Shown piece after piece: positions 17,607 to 25,373 of a DNA stretch of 64,000 bases; within the stretch, counting starts at the first letter, position 1, and each line of letters begins with the position of its first letter. This DNA is from Bacillota bacterium (lineage in GTDB: Bacteria > Bacillota > Clostridia > Lachnospirales > Lachnospiraceae): NCBI GenBank assembly GCA_023399055.1, contig JAEWQV010000014.1:702645-766644 (forward strand), in the 5' to 3' direction. The notes beneath the pieces are model-generated. The model was given only the letters and a program-made list of their open reading frames with translations, searched no databases and had not been told where the DNA came from. A program made the position numbers and the translations under genes.

Positions 17607-19487
17607 TTATCTCCTTGTCTCCACTTTCCATATACTTGCCTCATACGGTCGCAAGAATGACGATATATCTTCTGGATAATTTGATAGCAAGCAAATTCCC
17701 TCTGGATATTTTTTTCTTTTCTTATTGGAGGAACTCAAATTTATCTCAATATACAGAATTTCAGTTTCATCCTTACGATAATAGGTGAATAAATTTTTTT
17801 CTTTTTTATTAGTGATTACTACATCGCCATAATAAATGACCCTATGCTCCGTACGCAACGCAATCAATTTCTGAAAGAAACGGAGGATGGAATTCTCATC
17901 TTGAAGCTGCTCTTCCACATTGCAATTCTTATAATCCTCATCCATCATAAGCCACGGCTTCTCGGTAGAAAAGCCTGCATATAGCTGATTGTTCCACTGC
18001 ATTGGTGTTCTGGCATGATCCCTGGAACCTGCTAATATCTTTGCGAATGCCTCTTCTTTCGTCCTAGTATTGCATAACTCTTCATAAAGATTCAACGACT
18101 CCACATCACGAAGTTCCTCAATGACCCTAAAGTTTTGATTGATCATTCCTAGCTCCTGCCCCTGGTAAATAAATGGCGTGCCTCGAAGAGTAAGCTGTAT
18201 CACCGCCAAAAGTTTACCAAGGACATTTCGATACTGTGGGTCCGAGTTTATTTTAGAAATCATGCGCGGATTATCATGGTTTTCATAAAACAGGGAAGGC
18301 TGACAATGATCTCCGTAATTCTCCATCCAATTAATCATATAGCTTTTTAGATAATTAAGGTCATATTGATAATCATCAAAACGTGCATGCCCCGGTGTTT
18401 CCAGATGGTCAAAGGAGAATACCATATCCAGCTCATTTCGATAATCTGCAGTTAATAGCTTGCTCATTTCCATTCCTGTTCCAGGAGTTTCTCCTACCGA
18501 AAAAGCATTGAATGGGATAAATACTTTCTCTTTCATTTCCTGTAGATATTTGTGGAGACGAGGTCCATAGAAATAATGTTCCACCCCATGATATCCCATA
18601 AGCTTACCGATACTTTCGTTACCATCTGGCAAGCCACTGCGCTTAGAAATATAATTAATGACATCCAAACGAAATCCATCTACACCCTTTTCCAGCCACC
18701 AGGTTACCATAGCATAAATCTCCTGACGCAGAGCTTCATTTTCCCAGTTTAGATCCATCTGTTTCTTTGAGAATAAATGCAGTGCATATTGCCCCCGTTC
18801 TTCTACATAGTTCCACGCACTGCCGCTGAAAAATGAAGTCCAGTTATTGGGCTGATCTTTAAAAATATAATAATCCCTATACTTGGAATCCGATTCGTGG
18901 ATTGCCTTCTGATACCACATATGTTCATCCGAGGTATGGTTCACTACAAGATCCATAATAAGCCTCATATCACGGTTATGAACTTCCGTTAACAACTGGT
19001 TAAAGTCCTCCATGGTTCCGAATTCAGCCATGATTTTATGATAATCTCTTATGTCGTACCCATTATCATCATTAGGAGAGTCATAAATTGGTGAAAGCCA
19101 GATAGCATTGATACCCAATTCTTTTAGGTAATCCAATTTACTTATAATACCCTGCAGATCGCCAATACCATCTCCATTACTATCTTTAAAGCTTCTAGGA
19201 TAAATTTGATAAAATACTGCTTCCTTCCACCAGGCCTTTCGAATTGTCCCAGCCTTGCCCTTTGCGGTCTCCTGATCCGTGTTCAAAAGAGTTATCAAAG
19301 TATCCACGAAGCCTTCATCCAGCTGGCTTTTCGGCAGCTTCGGTAAAATCTTTAACTTTAAATTGCCTATAATCGGATTGGTAACGGCCTTTTTGTTTAT
19401 ATTCATTTGCAAGAGCACTCGATCAATAATGTCGCGTCCAATTGGATTAGCGTACACATCTTTGATACGACTATTTTGGGTTAGCAT
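17607..19487 (-). CDS. GH13 alpha-glucosidase (oligo-1,6-glucosidase type) with N-terminal extension
   Basis: A 626-residue protein. Residues from about 86 to the end are a GH13 oligo-1,6-glucosidase-like enzyme: WWKEAVFYQIYPRSFKDSNG, MDLVVNHTSDEH, nucleophile Asp275 in GFRLDVIN, acid/base Glu333 in SVGETPG and Asp405 in ENHDNPR. It should hydrolyse alpha-glucosidic bonds in small oligosaccharides in the cytoplasm. The first 85 residues are an extra helical domain (SRIKDVYANPIGRDIIDRVL, then NPIIGNLKLK) not found in standard members and probably regulatory or oligomerising. The GPH symporter gene lies immediately upstream, so import and hydrolysis are linked. Confidence 0.92.
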   Translation of the reverse strand: MLTQNSRIKDVYANPIGRDIIDRVLLQMNINKKAVTNPIIGNLKLKILPKLPKSQLDEGFVDTLITLLNTDQETAKGKAGTIRKAWWKEAVFYQIYPRSFKDSNGDGIGDLQGIISKLDYLKELGINAIWLSPIYDSPNDDNGYDIRDYHKIMAEFGTMEDFNQLLTEVHNRDMRLIMDLVVNHTSDEHMWYQKAIHESDSKYRDYYIFKDQPNNWTSFFSGSAWNYVEERGQYALHLFSKKQMDLNWENEALRQEIYAMVTWWLEKGVDGFRLDVINYISKRSGLPDGNESIGKLMGYHGVEHYFYGPRLHKYLQEMKEKVFIPFNAFSVGETPGTGMEMSKLLTADYRNELDMVFSFDHLETPGHARFDDYQYDLNYLKSYMINWMENYGDHCQPSLFYENHDNPRMISKINSDPQYRNVLGKLLAVIQLTLRGTPFIYQGQELGMINQNFRVIEELRDVESLNLYEELCNTRTKEEAFAKILAGSRDHARTPMQWNNQLYAGFSTEKPWLMMDEDYKNCNVEEQLQDENSILRFFQKLIALRTEHRVIYYGDVVITNKKEKNLFTYYRKDETEILYIEINLSSSNKKRKKYPEGICLLSNYPEDISSFLRPYEASIWKVETRR

Positions 19488-19493
19488 AGTGCA

Positions 19494-20867
19494 TCACTCC
19501 TGTTCTCTATTAATTTCACCACGATCAGCCAATTCAGCTATTATCTTATCATACATCTGTTTATCTATCTTGAACTTCTTATCATAAATTATGTAACCTA
19601 TCACAATAAAGATCAGCGGTAAAATCAGCATTGCCAGCTTCATAATCAACAGTCCGGAATCAGTAACGTCCTCCGGTGTTGCGGCAGCATTAATACCAGA
19701 AACAATCAAGGTCGCACCAACAAAACCATTCGCAATTGCTCCCCCAATTTTATTAATAAATGGCTGCACAGAAAAAGTGATACTTTCGTTACGACGTCCC
19801 AGTTTCCACTGTCCGTACTCTACCGTGTCAGTCAAAAACATCAGCATCAACAGCTGTATAAAGGCCTGACCGGTAAAAAGCAGGATGCCCGCTGCGCCGA
19901 TAAACCGCATATTCATTGGTGAAAAGAAGAATATTACATACCCAACTATTACTAGTATAGTCGCAATCGCATATAATGTTCTTCTGCTGTATTTTTTTGA
20001 GAATAAAGGAAATACGGATAAGGCTGCCAGCTGTGAGACGCCGAGAATCGCAGCAAACACCGAGTACATTCCTTCATTTTTAAAGGCATATTTAAAGAAA
20101 TAAACACCAAAAGCGGTGGTGGTGCAATAACCAATCATAAATAGTGCCATTGATATAGCCGTAAATAAAAGCTGATCATTCTGAAATAAAATACGGACCA
20201 TTTCCTTTAAGGACGTGGACTCTTGCCTAACCTTAATACTTTTATCCTCTTTTACACCAAATACCGTAAACATAAGGAATGCCCAGGTAATCAATACGAT
20301 TGCAATTACTGTTATCTGCCAAGCCCTTTTATCTCCGCCCAAGGCATTGGTAACAGGCAATATAGCAACTACGGTGGTAAATAATCCGATATTTGCACAT
20401 ATTCTGGCAAAGGAACCGGTTTTCTCACGTTCCTTTTGGTCAAGGGTCAAGGACGGAAGCATTGACCAATAAGCAATATCATTGGCTCCATAGGTTAAAT
20501 CCCAGAGAAGATACACTACTACAAACAGGATTACATAGCCTGCTCCTTTTAGTGCAAAATCCTGGAACAATAGCGTCGTTAGAATACCTCCAAGAATACC
20601 GCCTATCACAATCCAGGGCTTAAATTTGCCAAATCGTGAACGGGTATTATCCACTAAAAATCCCATGATTGGGTCATTTACTGCATCAAAGATACGAAGA
20701 ATGGTCATTGCTCCCGTCATCCACCACATAGTGGAATCGGGCAAATCCAAAATATCTGTTAAGAAGAACAATAGATACATACTTACCACGGTATAAAGCA
20801 TATCTCTGCCAATCGTACCAAGACCAAACATATAACGATTATGATTTCTTTTTGTCTTTACTCCCAT
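19494..20867 (-). CDS. GPH-family glycoside/cation symporter (MelB-like)
   Basis: A 457-residue protein with about 12 membrane segments. It carries GPH family signatures: an early GLGTIGRDMLYTVVSMYLLFFLTD, an Asp-rich second helix with RIFDAVNDPIMG, then DNTRSRFGKFKPW, and LTDTVEYGQWKLGRR in the second half, a MelB-type cytoplasmic motif. Members import oligosaccharides or glycosides with Na+ or H+. It is the first gene of a probable three-gene operon with the GH13 enzyme (6 bp apart) and a lipoprotein, so an alpha-linked glucoside is the likely cargo. Confidence 0.92.
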   Translation of the reverse strand: MGVKTKRNHNRYMFGLGTIGRDMLYTVVSMYLLFFLTDILDLPDSTMWWMTGAMTILRIFDAVNDPIMGFLVDNTRSRFGKFKPWIVIGGILGGILTTLLFQDFALKGAGYVILFVVVYLLWDLTYGANDIAYWSMLPSLTLDQKEREKTGSFARICANIGLFTTVVAILPVTNALGGDKRAWQITVIAIVLITWAFLMFTVFGVKEDKSIKVRQESTSLKEMVRILFQNDQLLFTAISMALFMIGYCTTTAFGVYFFKYAFKNEGMYSVFAAILGVSQLAALSVFPLFSKKYSRRTLYAIATILVIVGYVIFFFSPMNMRFIGAAGILLFTGQAFIQLLMLMFLTDTVEYGQWKLGRRNESITFSVQPFINKIGGAIANGFVGATLIVSGINAAATPEDVTDSGLLIMKLAMLILPLIFIVIGYIIYDKKFKIDKQMYDKIIAELADRGEINREQE

Positions 20868-21023
20868 AGTTATCCCCTTTTCTATGCAAGACTTTTAAAT
20901 AACAATTCTACTTTTGCTTGTCCTTTCCTTCTCAGTAATATACATATTTGACCCAAAATCACCTTATGTAAATTACTCGCTCCAAATAATCTACATCTAT
21001 TTTATCACACTTTTCTACGTAAA

Positions 21024-21066
21024 AAAAAGACATAACTTCCTCTTGGCAGGAAGTTTATGTCTTTTT
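21024..21066. terminator. Intrinsic terminator, bidirectional
   Basis: AAAAAGACATAACTTCC (21024-21040) pairs with GGAAGTTTATGTCTTTTT (21049-21066) around an 8-nt loop, with one bulged base. T runs flank it in both directions. It separates the AraC-type gene from the GPH operon. A second perfect 10-bp stem at 21156-21184, with no T tract, follows the AraC stop codon. Confidence 0.8.
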
Positions 21067-21189
21067 GAAGTCACCTGGGAATAATCTTATTAATATAACT
21101 AAAGATGGACTGATAGTCTGACGATATATTTCAACTTTATGTCTACTGTAATTCTATAATTAGTGCCGCATGGTCACTAATTATTAACA

Positions 21190-22086
21190 CTACTTATTTA
21201 TTTTCTTACATGGACAAAAATAATTTATGGTTCCTTCTTCAGCATCAAAGTCTAAATCTTTGGCATATGCTTCAGCACTCCAACCAAAAGAATAGTCAGG
21301 CTCATATCCGTTTTGATTTATCCCGCTGACAGTCAAATCATGAGAATGACGAAAAACATCTCCATTGGCAAAATCTCCGTTAATATATCCATTTCCCACT
21401 AAACATGCAGATAAATCCCTATATTCAAATTCCTCTGGAACCGGAGTATTTGCTGGCATTATCATCCCTGCTATGTATGTGAATGTTCCTGTTTCTTGGC
21501 AATATTCACCCATCCAACCAACATAATAGTCTACTACTGGTGTTTTATTTTCTAACACACCAAATGTATCTTCCTCAAAACACTTCTTCCATAACGCAGG
21601 AACTGGGTTCTCCTCACCACCGTTTACAACCATTTTTCCAATCATCCTAACAGCAGGAAGTTCAAAAAACTCTAATTTCCCCAATACAGCCACTTTACTT
21701 TCACCTCTTTCCAAATTAAAATTTTGGACTTGAAAGGTTAACTTAGAATATACATTGAATACCTTACTTTTGTTACGTGCCTTTGATGGGGAAAAACCAT
21801 GAAACTCCCGAAATGCGCGTGCAAAAGAAGTATGTGAATCATAGCCATATTTTAATGCAATATCAATCACTTTTAATTTGTTCTCCTGCAATTCATACGC
21901 AGATAAAGTTAATCGGCGGCGCCTTATATATTCCGATAAAGTTATTTCAGTAATGTATGCAAAAAAACGTTGGAACTGATTCTTGGGACAGCAAGCAATT
22001 TCTGCTGCTTTAGCATAGTCAATCTCGTTGGTAATATTGCTTTCAATATAGTCAACAACGGCATTTATTCTTTCAAAAGTATTCAA
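21190..22086 (-). CDS. AraC-family regulator with GyrI-like effector domain
   Basis: A 298-residue protein. The N-terminal 105 residues hold two AraC-type helix-turn-helix motifs (AAEIACCPKNQFQRFF and VIDIALKYGYDSHTSFARAFREFHGFSP). Residues about 130-298 form a GyrI-like small-molecule-binding domain, with ELPAVRMIGKMV at its start. This Rob/SoxS-like domain order is common in regulators responding to lipophilic or cationic compounds. The gene is flanked by terminator-like hairpins and stands alone, so its target cannot be read from context. An aldo/keto reductase gene lies 199 bp upstream on the same strand. Confidence 0.88.
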   Translation of the reverse strand: MNTFERINAVVDYIESNITNEIDYAKAAEIACCPKNQFQRFFAYITEITLSEYIRRRRLTLSAYELQENKLKVIDIALKYGYDSHTSFARAFREFHGFSPSKARNKSKVFNVYSKLTFQVQNFNLERGESKVAVLGKLEFFELPAVRMIGKMVVNGGEENPVPALWKKCFEEDTFGVLENKTPVVDYYVGWMGEYCQETGTFTYIAGMIMPANTPVPEEFEYRDLSACLVGNGYINGDFANGDVFRHSHDLTVSGINQNGYEPDYSFGWSAEAYAKDLDFDAEEGTINYFCPCKKINK

Positions 22087-22285
22087 TTTTGCCCACCTCT
22101 CGATGAAATATTATCACATAAAAATAAGTAATTCTATACATTTGATGCGCACCTAATGCACATATGTGATTAAAGATTAGTTCTGATGGTTTAATGGTCC
22201 GTTCCTGGGTCTCGTAATTGATAATACCTTGTTATGGGAAGGTCGGACTCGCTTAATACTTTTAAATGTTCGCAGATAAAATTTC

Positions 22286-23227
22286 CTACCAAACGAGATG
22301 TTTCTTTGCCACTTGCTGTTCATAAAAGGACTCCAGCCACTTCACAGTATTAATATCCATAGGATAATCTAATGCACCGATGTTAGAAAGCAGTTGCTCC
22401 ATATCGGCTACTCCCGGTATCACCGTGCTAACTGCCTCATATGCGAGACAATATTGTAATGCAAATTGGGACAGCGATTGACCTTTGGCGGGCAATTCCT
22501 TCAGTTGCTCTACTAATTCGGCTCTGGTTATAATATCTTCCCTGCTCCATCTCGCACGAACACCCGTAAATGTGGAATCCCGGTGATATTTCCCGGAAAG
22601 CCATCCTGAATCGAGGGGAATCTTAGCTATAATCTTAACCCCTTTCTTCAATGCCAGTTCAAAGCTATTGCGGGTATCCTGATGTAATATATTAAAGAAA
22701 GCCTCAATTACCTGCCCATTCGTATAATTTAAGAAGGTATCCATATCCTCACTGGTATCTAATGATGCACCGTAAGCTAATATCTTTCCTTCCTTTTTTA
22801 ATTGCTCCAGCACCAAATAATGTTCATTTCCTTCCGCTTTCAGTAACTTAGAAGGTGGATTATGCAATAATACAGAATCAATATAATCCGTACCAAGACG
22901 CTTGAGACTGCCTTCAATTGTTTCTCTTATAATGTCGTGACGATAATTTGTTTGCCCATCGCTATGATGACCAAACTTTGTATTTATAACCACGGTATCC
23001 CTCTTTACCTCTTTCAAAGCTTTCCCAAGAATGACCTCACTTTTTCCATTTCCATAGTTAGGTGCTGTGTCAAAGAAGTTAATTCCTTCCTCTATAGCTT
23101 TGTGAACCAGATGAATAGCCTCATCTTCTGCCATCCCATGCCAATCAATATCATTTCCAAGCTGCCAGGCACCAAAGCCAATTACTGATACCTTCGGGCT
23201 GCCCTCCACGTAAAATTTATATTTCAT
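22286..23227 (-). CDS. Aldo/keto reductase
   Basis: The start at 23227 gives 313 residues beginning MKYKFYVEGSPKVSVIGFG; an upstream in-frame start lacks a ribosome site. The protein is a TIM-barrel NADPH-dependent reductase of the AKR superfamily. GFGAWQLG opens the barrel, then FFDTAPNYGNGKSEVILGKAL (catalytic Asp and Tyr), VVINTKFG (Lys), and the DSVLLHNPP His motif follow. Members reduce aldehydes and ketones of broad range. It is monocistronic, and no pathway is implied by its neighbours. Confidence 0.9.
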   Translation of the reverse strand: MKYKFYVEGSPKVSVIGFGAWQLGNDIDWHGMAEDEAIHLVHKAIEEGINFFDTAPNYGNGKSEVILGKALKEVKRDTVVINTKFGHHSDGQTNYRHDIIRETIEGSLKRLGTDYIDSVLLHNPPSKLLKAEGNEHYLVLEQLKKEGKILAYGASLDTSEDMDTFLNYTNGQVIEAFFNILHQDTRNSFELALKKGVKIIAKIPLDSGWLSGKYHRDSTFTGVRARWSREDIITRAELVEQLKELPAKGQSLSQFALQYCLAYEAVSTVIPGVADMEQLLSNIGALDYPMDINTVKWLESFYEQQVAKKHLVW

Positions 23228-23413
23228 ACACTCCAACTTCCTTCTGTTTTCTTCTATTTTTATAACAAGAATTCTTAATACTAATTCTAACAAAACAACA
23301 GTAATCCTTAGTCAGTGTTTTCTTATTTTCATAGTATACCATTAATTCGTATTACATTTCTATCACTATCGTAACCAATACAGTCATAAATTCAGTACAA
23401 TTCTACTATATAA

Positions 23414-23490
23414 ATAGCCACCGCTAAATATAAAATAACCTCCAAATCCTTTTTGGGAACATTGACTATTTCAGCCGTGGTTATTTTTTT
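23414..23490 (+). ncRNA. Orphan hairpin with T tract: candidate small RNA or leader attenuator
   Basis: ATAGCCACCGCTAAAT (23414-23429) pairs imperfectly with ATTTCAGCCGTGGTTAT (23468-23484). A smaller hairpin (CCAAA...TTTGG) lies inside, and seven T residues follow directly. No plus-strand gene lies upstream that this could terminate, and the next plus-strand gene starts 177 bp downstream. It may end a short independent RNA or be an attenuator for the Cys-rich protein. I could not find a convincing promoter. Confidence 0.4.
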
Positions 23491-23666
23491 GGGATGGTTA
23501 TAGTTGATTTATTATTGTTCCATATAGTAGTTTGGATACCGCTTCTTGATAGTCATTTTAAACAACCATAAAGCATCTGATTATATGCTTAAAATTGTAA
23601 GTTGGTATATATGTATTGTTTATGTGCATAATAATCCCGTACTAAATAAAGCAAGGAGGTGTTGTT

Positions 23667-24008
23667 ATGCTAACAATGGCTACTCAGAAAAATCAGAAAT
23701 GCATCGATGCTTGTTCACGCTGTGCTCAAGCATGTTACGAATGCTTTCAAGCTTGCTTGAATGAACCAGACTTAAATGCAAGAAAAAATTGTCTTAGTAT
23801 GCTTATAGAATGTGCTATGATGTGTCAGATGTCTGTATCTATGATGTCTATGGGTGGACAATTCTCACAGGAACACTGCTCGTTATGTTCAAAAGTCTGT
23901 GACGCTTGTGCTAAAGAATGTAGTATGTTTAAAGACGAACATTGTCAAAAATGTGCTGATGAATGCCGTACATGTTCTGACGGATGCAGAAATATGTCAG
24001 GTATGTAA
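23667..24008 (+). CDS. Four-helix-bundle Cys-rich metal-binding protein (DUF326/Csp-like)
   Basis: A 113-residue protein with 19 cysteines, mostly in a helical C-x3-C or C-x2-C spacing (KCIDACSRCAQACYECFQAC and CSLCSKVCDACAKEC). This is the DUF326 pattern of copper-storage (Csp-like) proteins, in which Cys residues line a four-helix bundle and bind many Cu(I) ions. It has no signal peptide, so it should be cytosolic. The AAGGAGGTG site is strong. It is followed by a clean terminator and is monocistronic. Metal identity is inferred from the family. Confidence 0.85.
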   Translation: MLTMATQKNQKCIDACSRCAQACYECFQACLNEPDLNARKNCLSMLIECAMMCQMSVSMMSMGGQFSQEHCSLCSKVCDACAKECSMFKDEHCQKCADECRTCSDGCRNMSGM

Positions 24009-24029
24009 TTAGTAAGAAATTAAAATCAT

Positions 24030-24064
24030 TAAAAAGAAAGCTATCAATTGTGCTTTCTTTTTTT
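24030..24064 (+). terminator. Intrinsic terminator after the Cys-rich protein gene
   Basis: AAAAAGAAAGC pairs with GCTTTCTTTTTTT around a 10-nt loop, 22 bp after the stop codon. It ends in a long T run on the plus strand. Confidence 0.85.
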
Positions 24065-24095
24065 GTTATAAACCCAATCTGAACGGTCTAAATTT

Positions 24096-24125
24096 AAAAC
24101 GTGATGCTATTAAACATCACGTTTT
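24096..24125. terminator. Perfect 11-bp-stem hairpin
   Basis: AAAACGTGATG (24096-24106) and CATCACGTTTT (24115-24125) form a perfect stem with an 8-nt loop and T runs on both strands. It would stop minus-strand transcription coming from the relic promoter at 24337-24365, as well as plus-strand readthrough. Confidence 0.65.
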
Positions 24126-24210
24126 ACTATTATACCATTTGTTTTACTGTTTTGTATTTGCATATTTTTATGCATGGTTTTGTTAGCATTATAACTGATA
24201 TATGTCCAAT

Positions 24211-24366
24211 CGATTGCACAACCCACAATATTGAAGAAGTTCATTATTTTTCTATTGGACATTAGAATCTGATGTAAATTATAGTCTAGCATTAAAGTAT
24301 TCATGATTTACAAGCCTGATTTATTCTCTGTTATTGATTATATGTAATAAAATGTATTTCTGGTAA
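24211..24366 (-). pseudogene. Chimeric relic: ABC-F leader promoter copy joined to cfa 3'-end copy
   Basis: Two parts are visible by direct comparison. Positions 24297-24360 match 44172-44235 with one indel and roughly 85-90% identity; that is the promoter and start of the ABC-F leader, including the -10 TATAAT and the ATGAAT start. Positions 24211-24279 match the last codons of the cyclopropane synthase gene (37084-37151), including ACATCAGAT.CTAATGTCCAA and GGGTTGTG. The fused frame would read MNTLMLDYNLHQILMSNRK. The cfa stop codon is mutated and the -35 box is degraded (TACCAG). I read it as a deletion remnant of a duplicated segment, not a working gene. Confidence 0.7.
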
Positions 24367-24382
24367 AAAAGTTTATCTTATT

Positions 24383-25324
24383 TTATTCTATATTTATTAT
24401 TTTTAAGGTCCGACAAATAGTGAAATCTATACTTTTCTTACCTATCATTACAATCGGACTTGCGATATCAGACTCTGGAATATGTACAATTACTCCTCTT
24501 TCACCATTACTAAGGCAGACTGTCGCTCCAATTAAATAAGCAGGATATTTTTTTATAAATGTATTTACTATCTTCGAATCGAATTGATGCGAAAGGCTTT
24601 TAAGTAGTATCGCAAAGGCTTCAAAAGGCGTCATCTTTTTTCTATAAACCCTGTCCGATATCATTGCATCGTATACATCAGCAAAGGCTACAATTTTGGA
24701 AGTTAAATTCAACTTTTCCTGTGTAAAATGGTAGGGATAACCTGAACCGTCACTTCTCTCATGATGCAATAATACAGCCAACCTTACATCTTGGTCTAGG
24801 TTATTTACTGTTTCTAACATTTCATGCCCATAGATCGGATGTAATTTCATGATTCTATACTCATCCTCCGTATATTTTCCTGGTTTATTTAATATTTCAT
24901 TGGAAATTTTCATTTTTCCAATGTCATGCAACAATCCGGACAAAATCAAATTATTAATATCTGTTCTGGATAGATGAAGCCATTTTCCGATTAGCATGGA
25001 ATAGATTGCTGTATTGATCGAATGATGAAAGGTGTATTCATCCTTTTCTTTTAATTCCACCAAATACTTTACTATAAAATCATTCTTAGCAACAGTATAG
25101 TATAGCTCCTCTGAAATCAAGATAAGTTCCTCAAGATCAATGGTAGCTCCTGCTACAAGCCTCCTAATCAATGTAATTTCACCGTTCGTATCAATTACAT
25201 CAGATGTTGCTATAGTTCCAACACTACAATTAATAATAGTTTTCTTCTCTTCAAGCATATTACCTACCCACTCTTCCAGTGTTTTGTTCATAAATGCATT
25301 ACAATTCCTACCTTTCAGCAGCAT
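24383..25324 (-). CDS. HD-GYP domain phosphodiesterase-like protein
   Basis: A 313-residue protein with an AGGAGAG site. Residues 95-270 are an HD-GYP domain: HHSINTAIYS, the HD pair in SGLLHDIGKMKI, the second metal motif HPIYGHEML, then LLHHERSDGSGYP with the GYP signature, and FADVYDAMISDR. HD-GYP enzymes hydrolyse cyclic di-GMP or related signals. The N-terminal 90 residues are an unrecognised input region, and the C-terminal 50 form a small beta-rich extension. There is no receiver domain. It is the last gene of the cheA-cheW-mcp run, 49 bp after the receptor gene, which suggests a second-messenger output for this chemosensory set. Confidence 0.88.
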   Translation of the reverse strand: MLLKGRNCNAFMNKTLEEWVGNMLEEKKTIINCSVGTIATSDVIDTNGEITLIRRLVAGATIDLEELILISEELYYTVAKNDFIVKYLVELKEKDEYTFHHSINTAIYSMLIGKWLHLSRTDINNLILSGLLHDIGKMKISNEILNKPGKYTEDEYRIMKLHPIYGHEMLETVNNLDQDVRLAVLLHHERSDGSGYPYHFTQEKLNLTSKIVAFADVYDAMISDRVYRKKMTPFEAFAILLKSLSHQFDSKIVNTFIKKYPAYLIGATVCLSNGERGVIVHIPESDIASPIVMIGKKSIDFTICRTLKIINIE

Positions 25325-25373
25325 ATTCTCTCCTGTAAAGTAAGAATTGTAAATTTCCTCTTATTAAGTTCGA

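Noticed and set aside
24110..24304. A real 64-residue gene
   Set aside because: Its parts align with the ABC-F leader start and the 3' end of cfa, so it is better explained as a chimeric relic.
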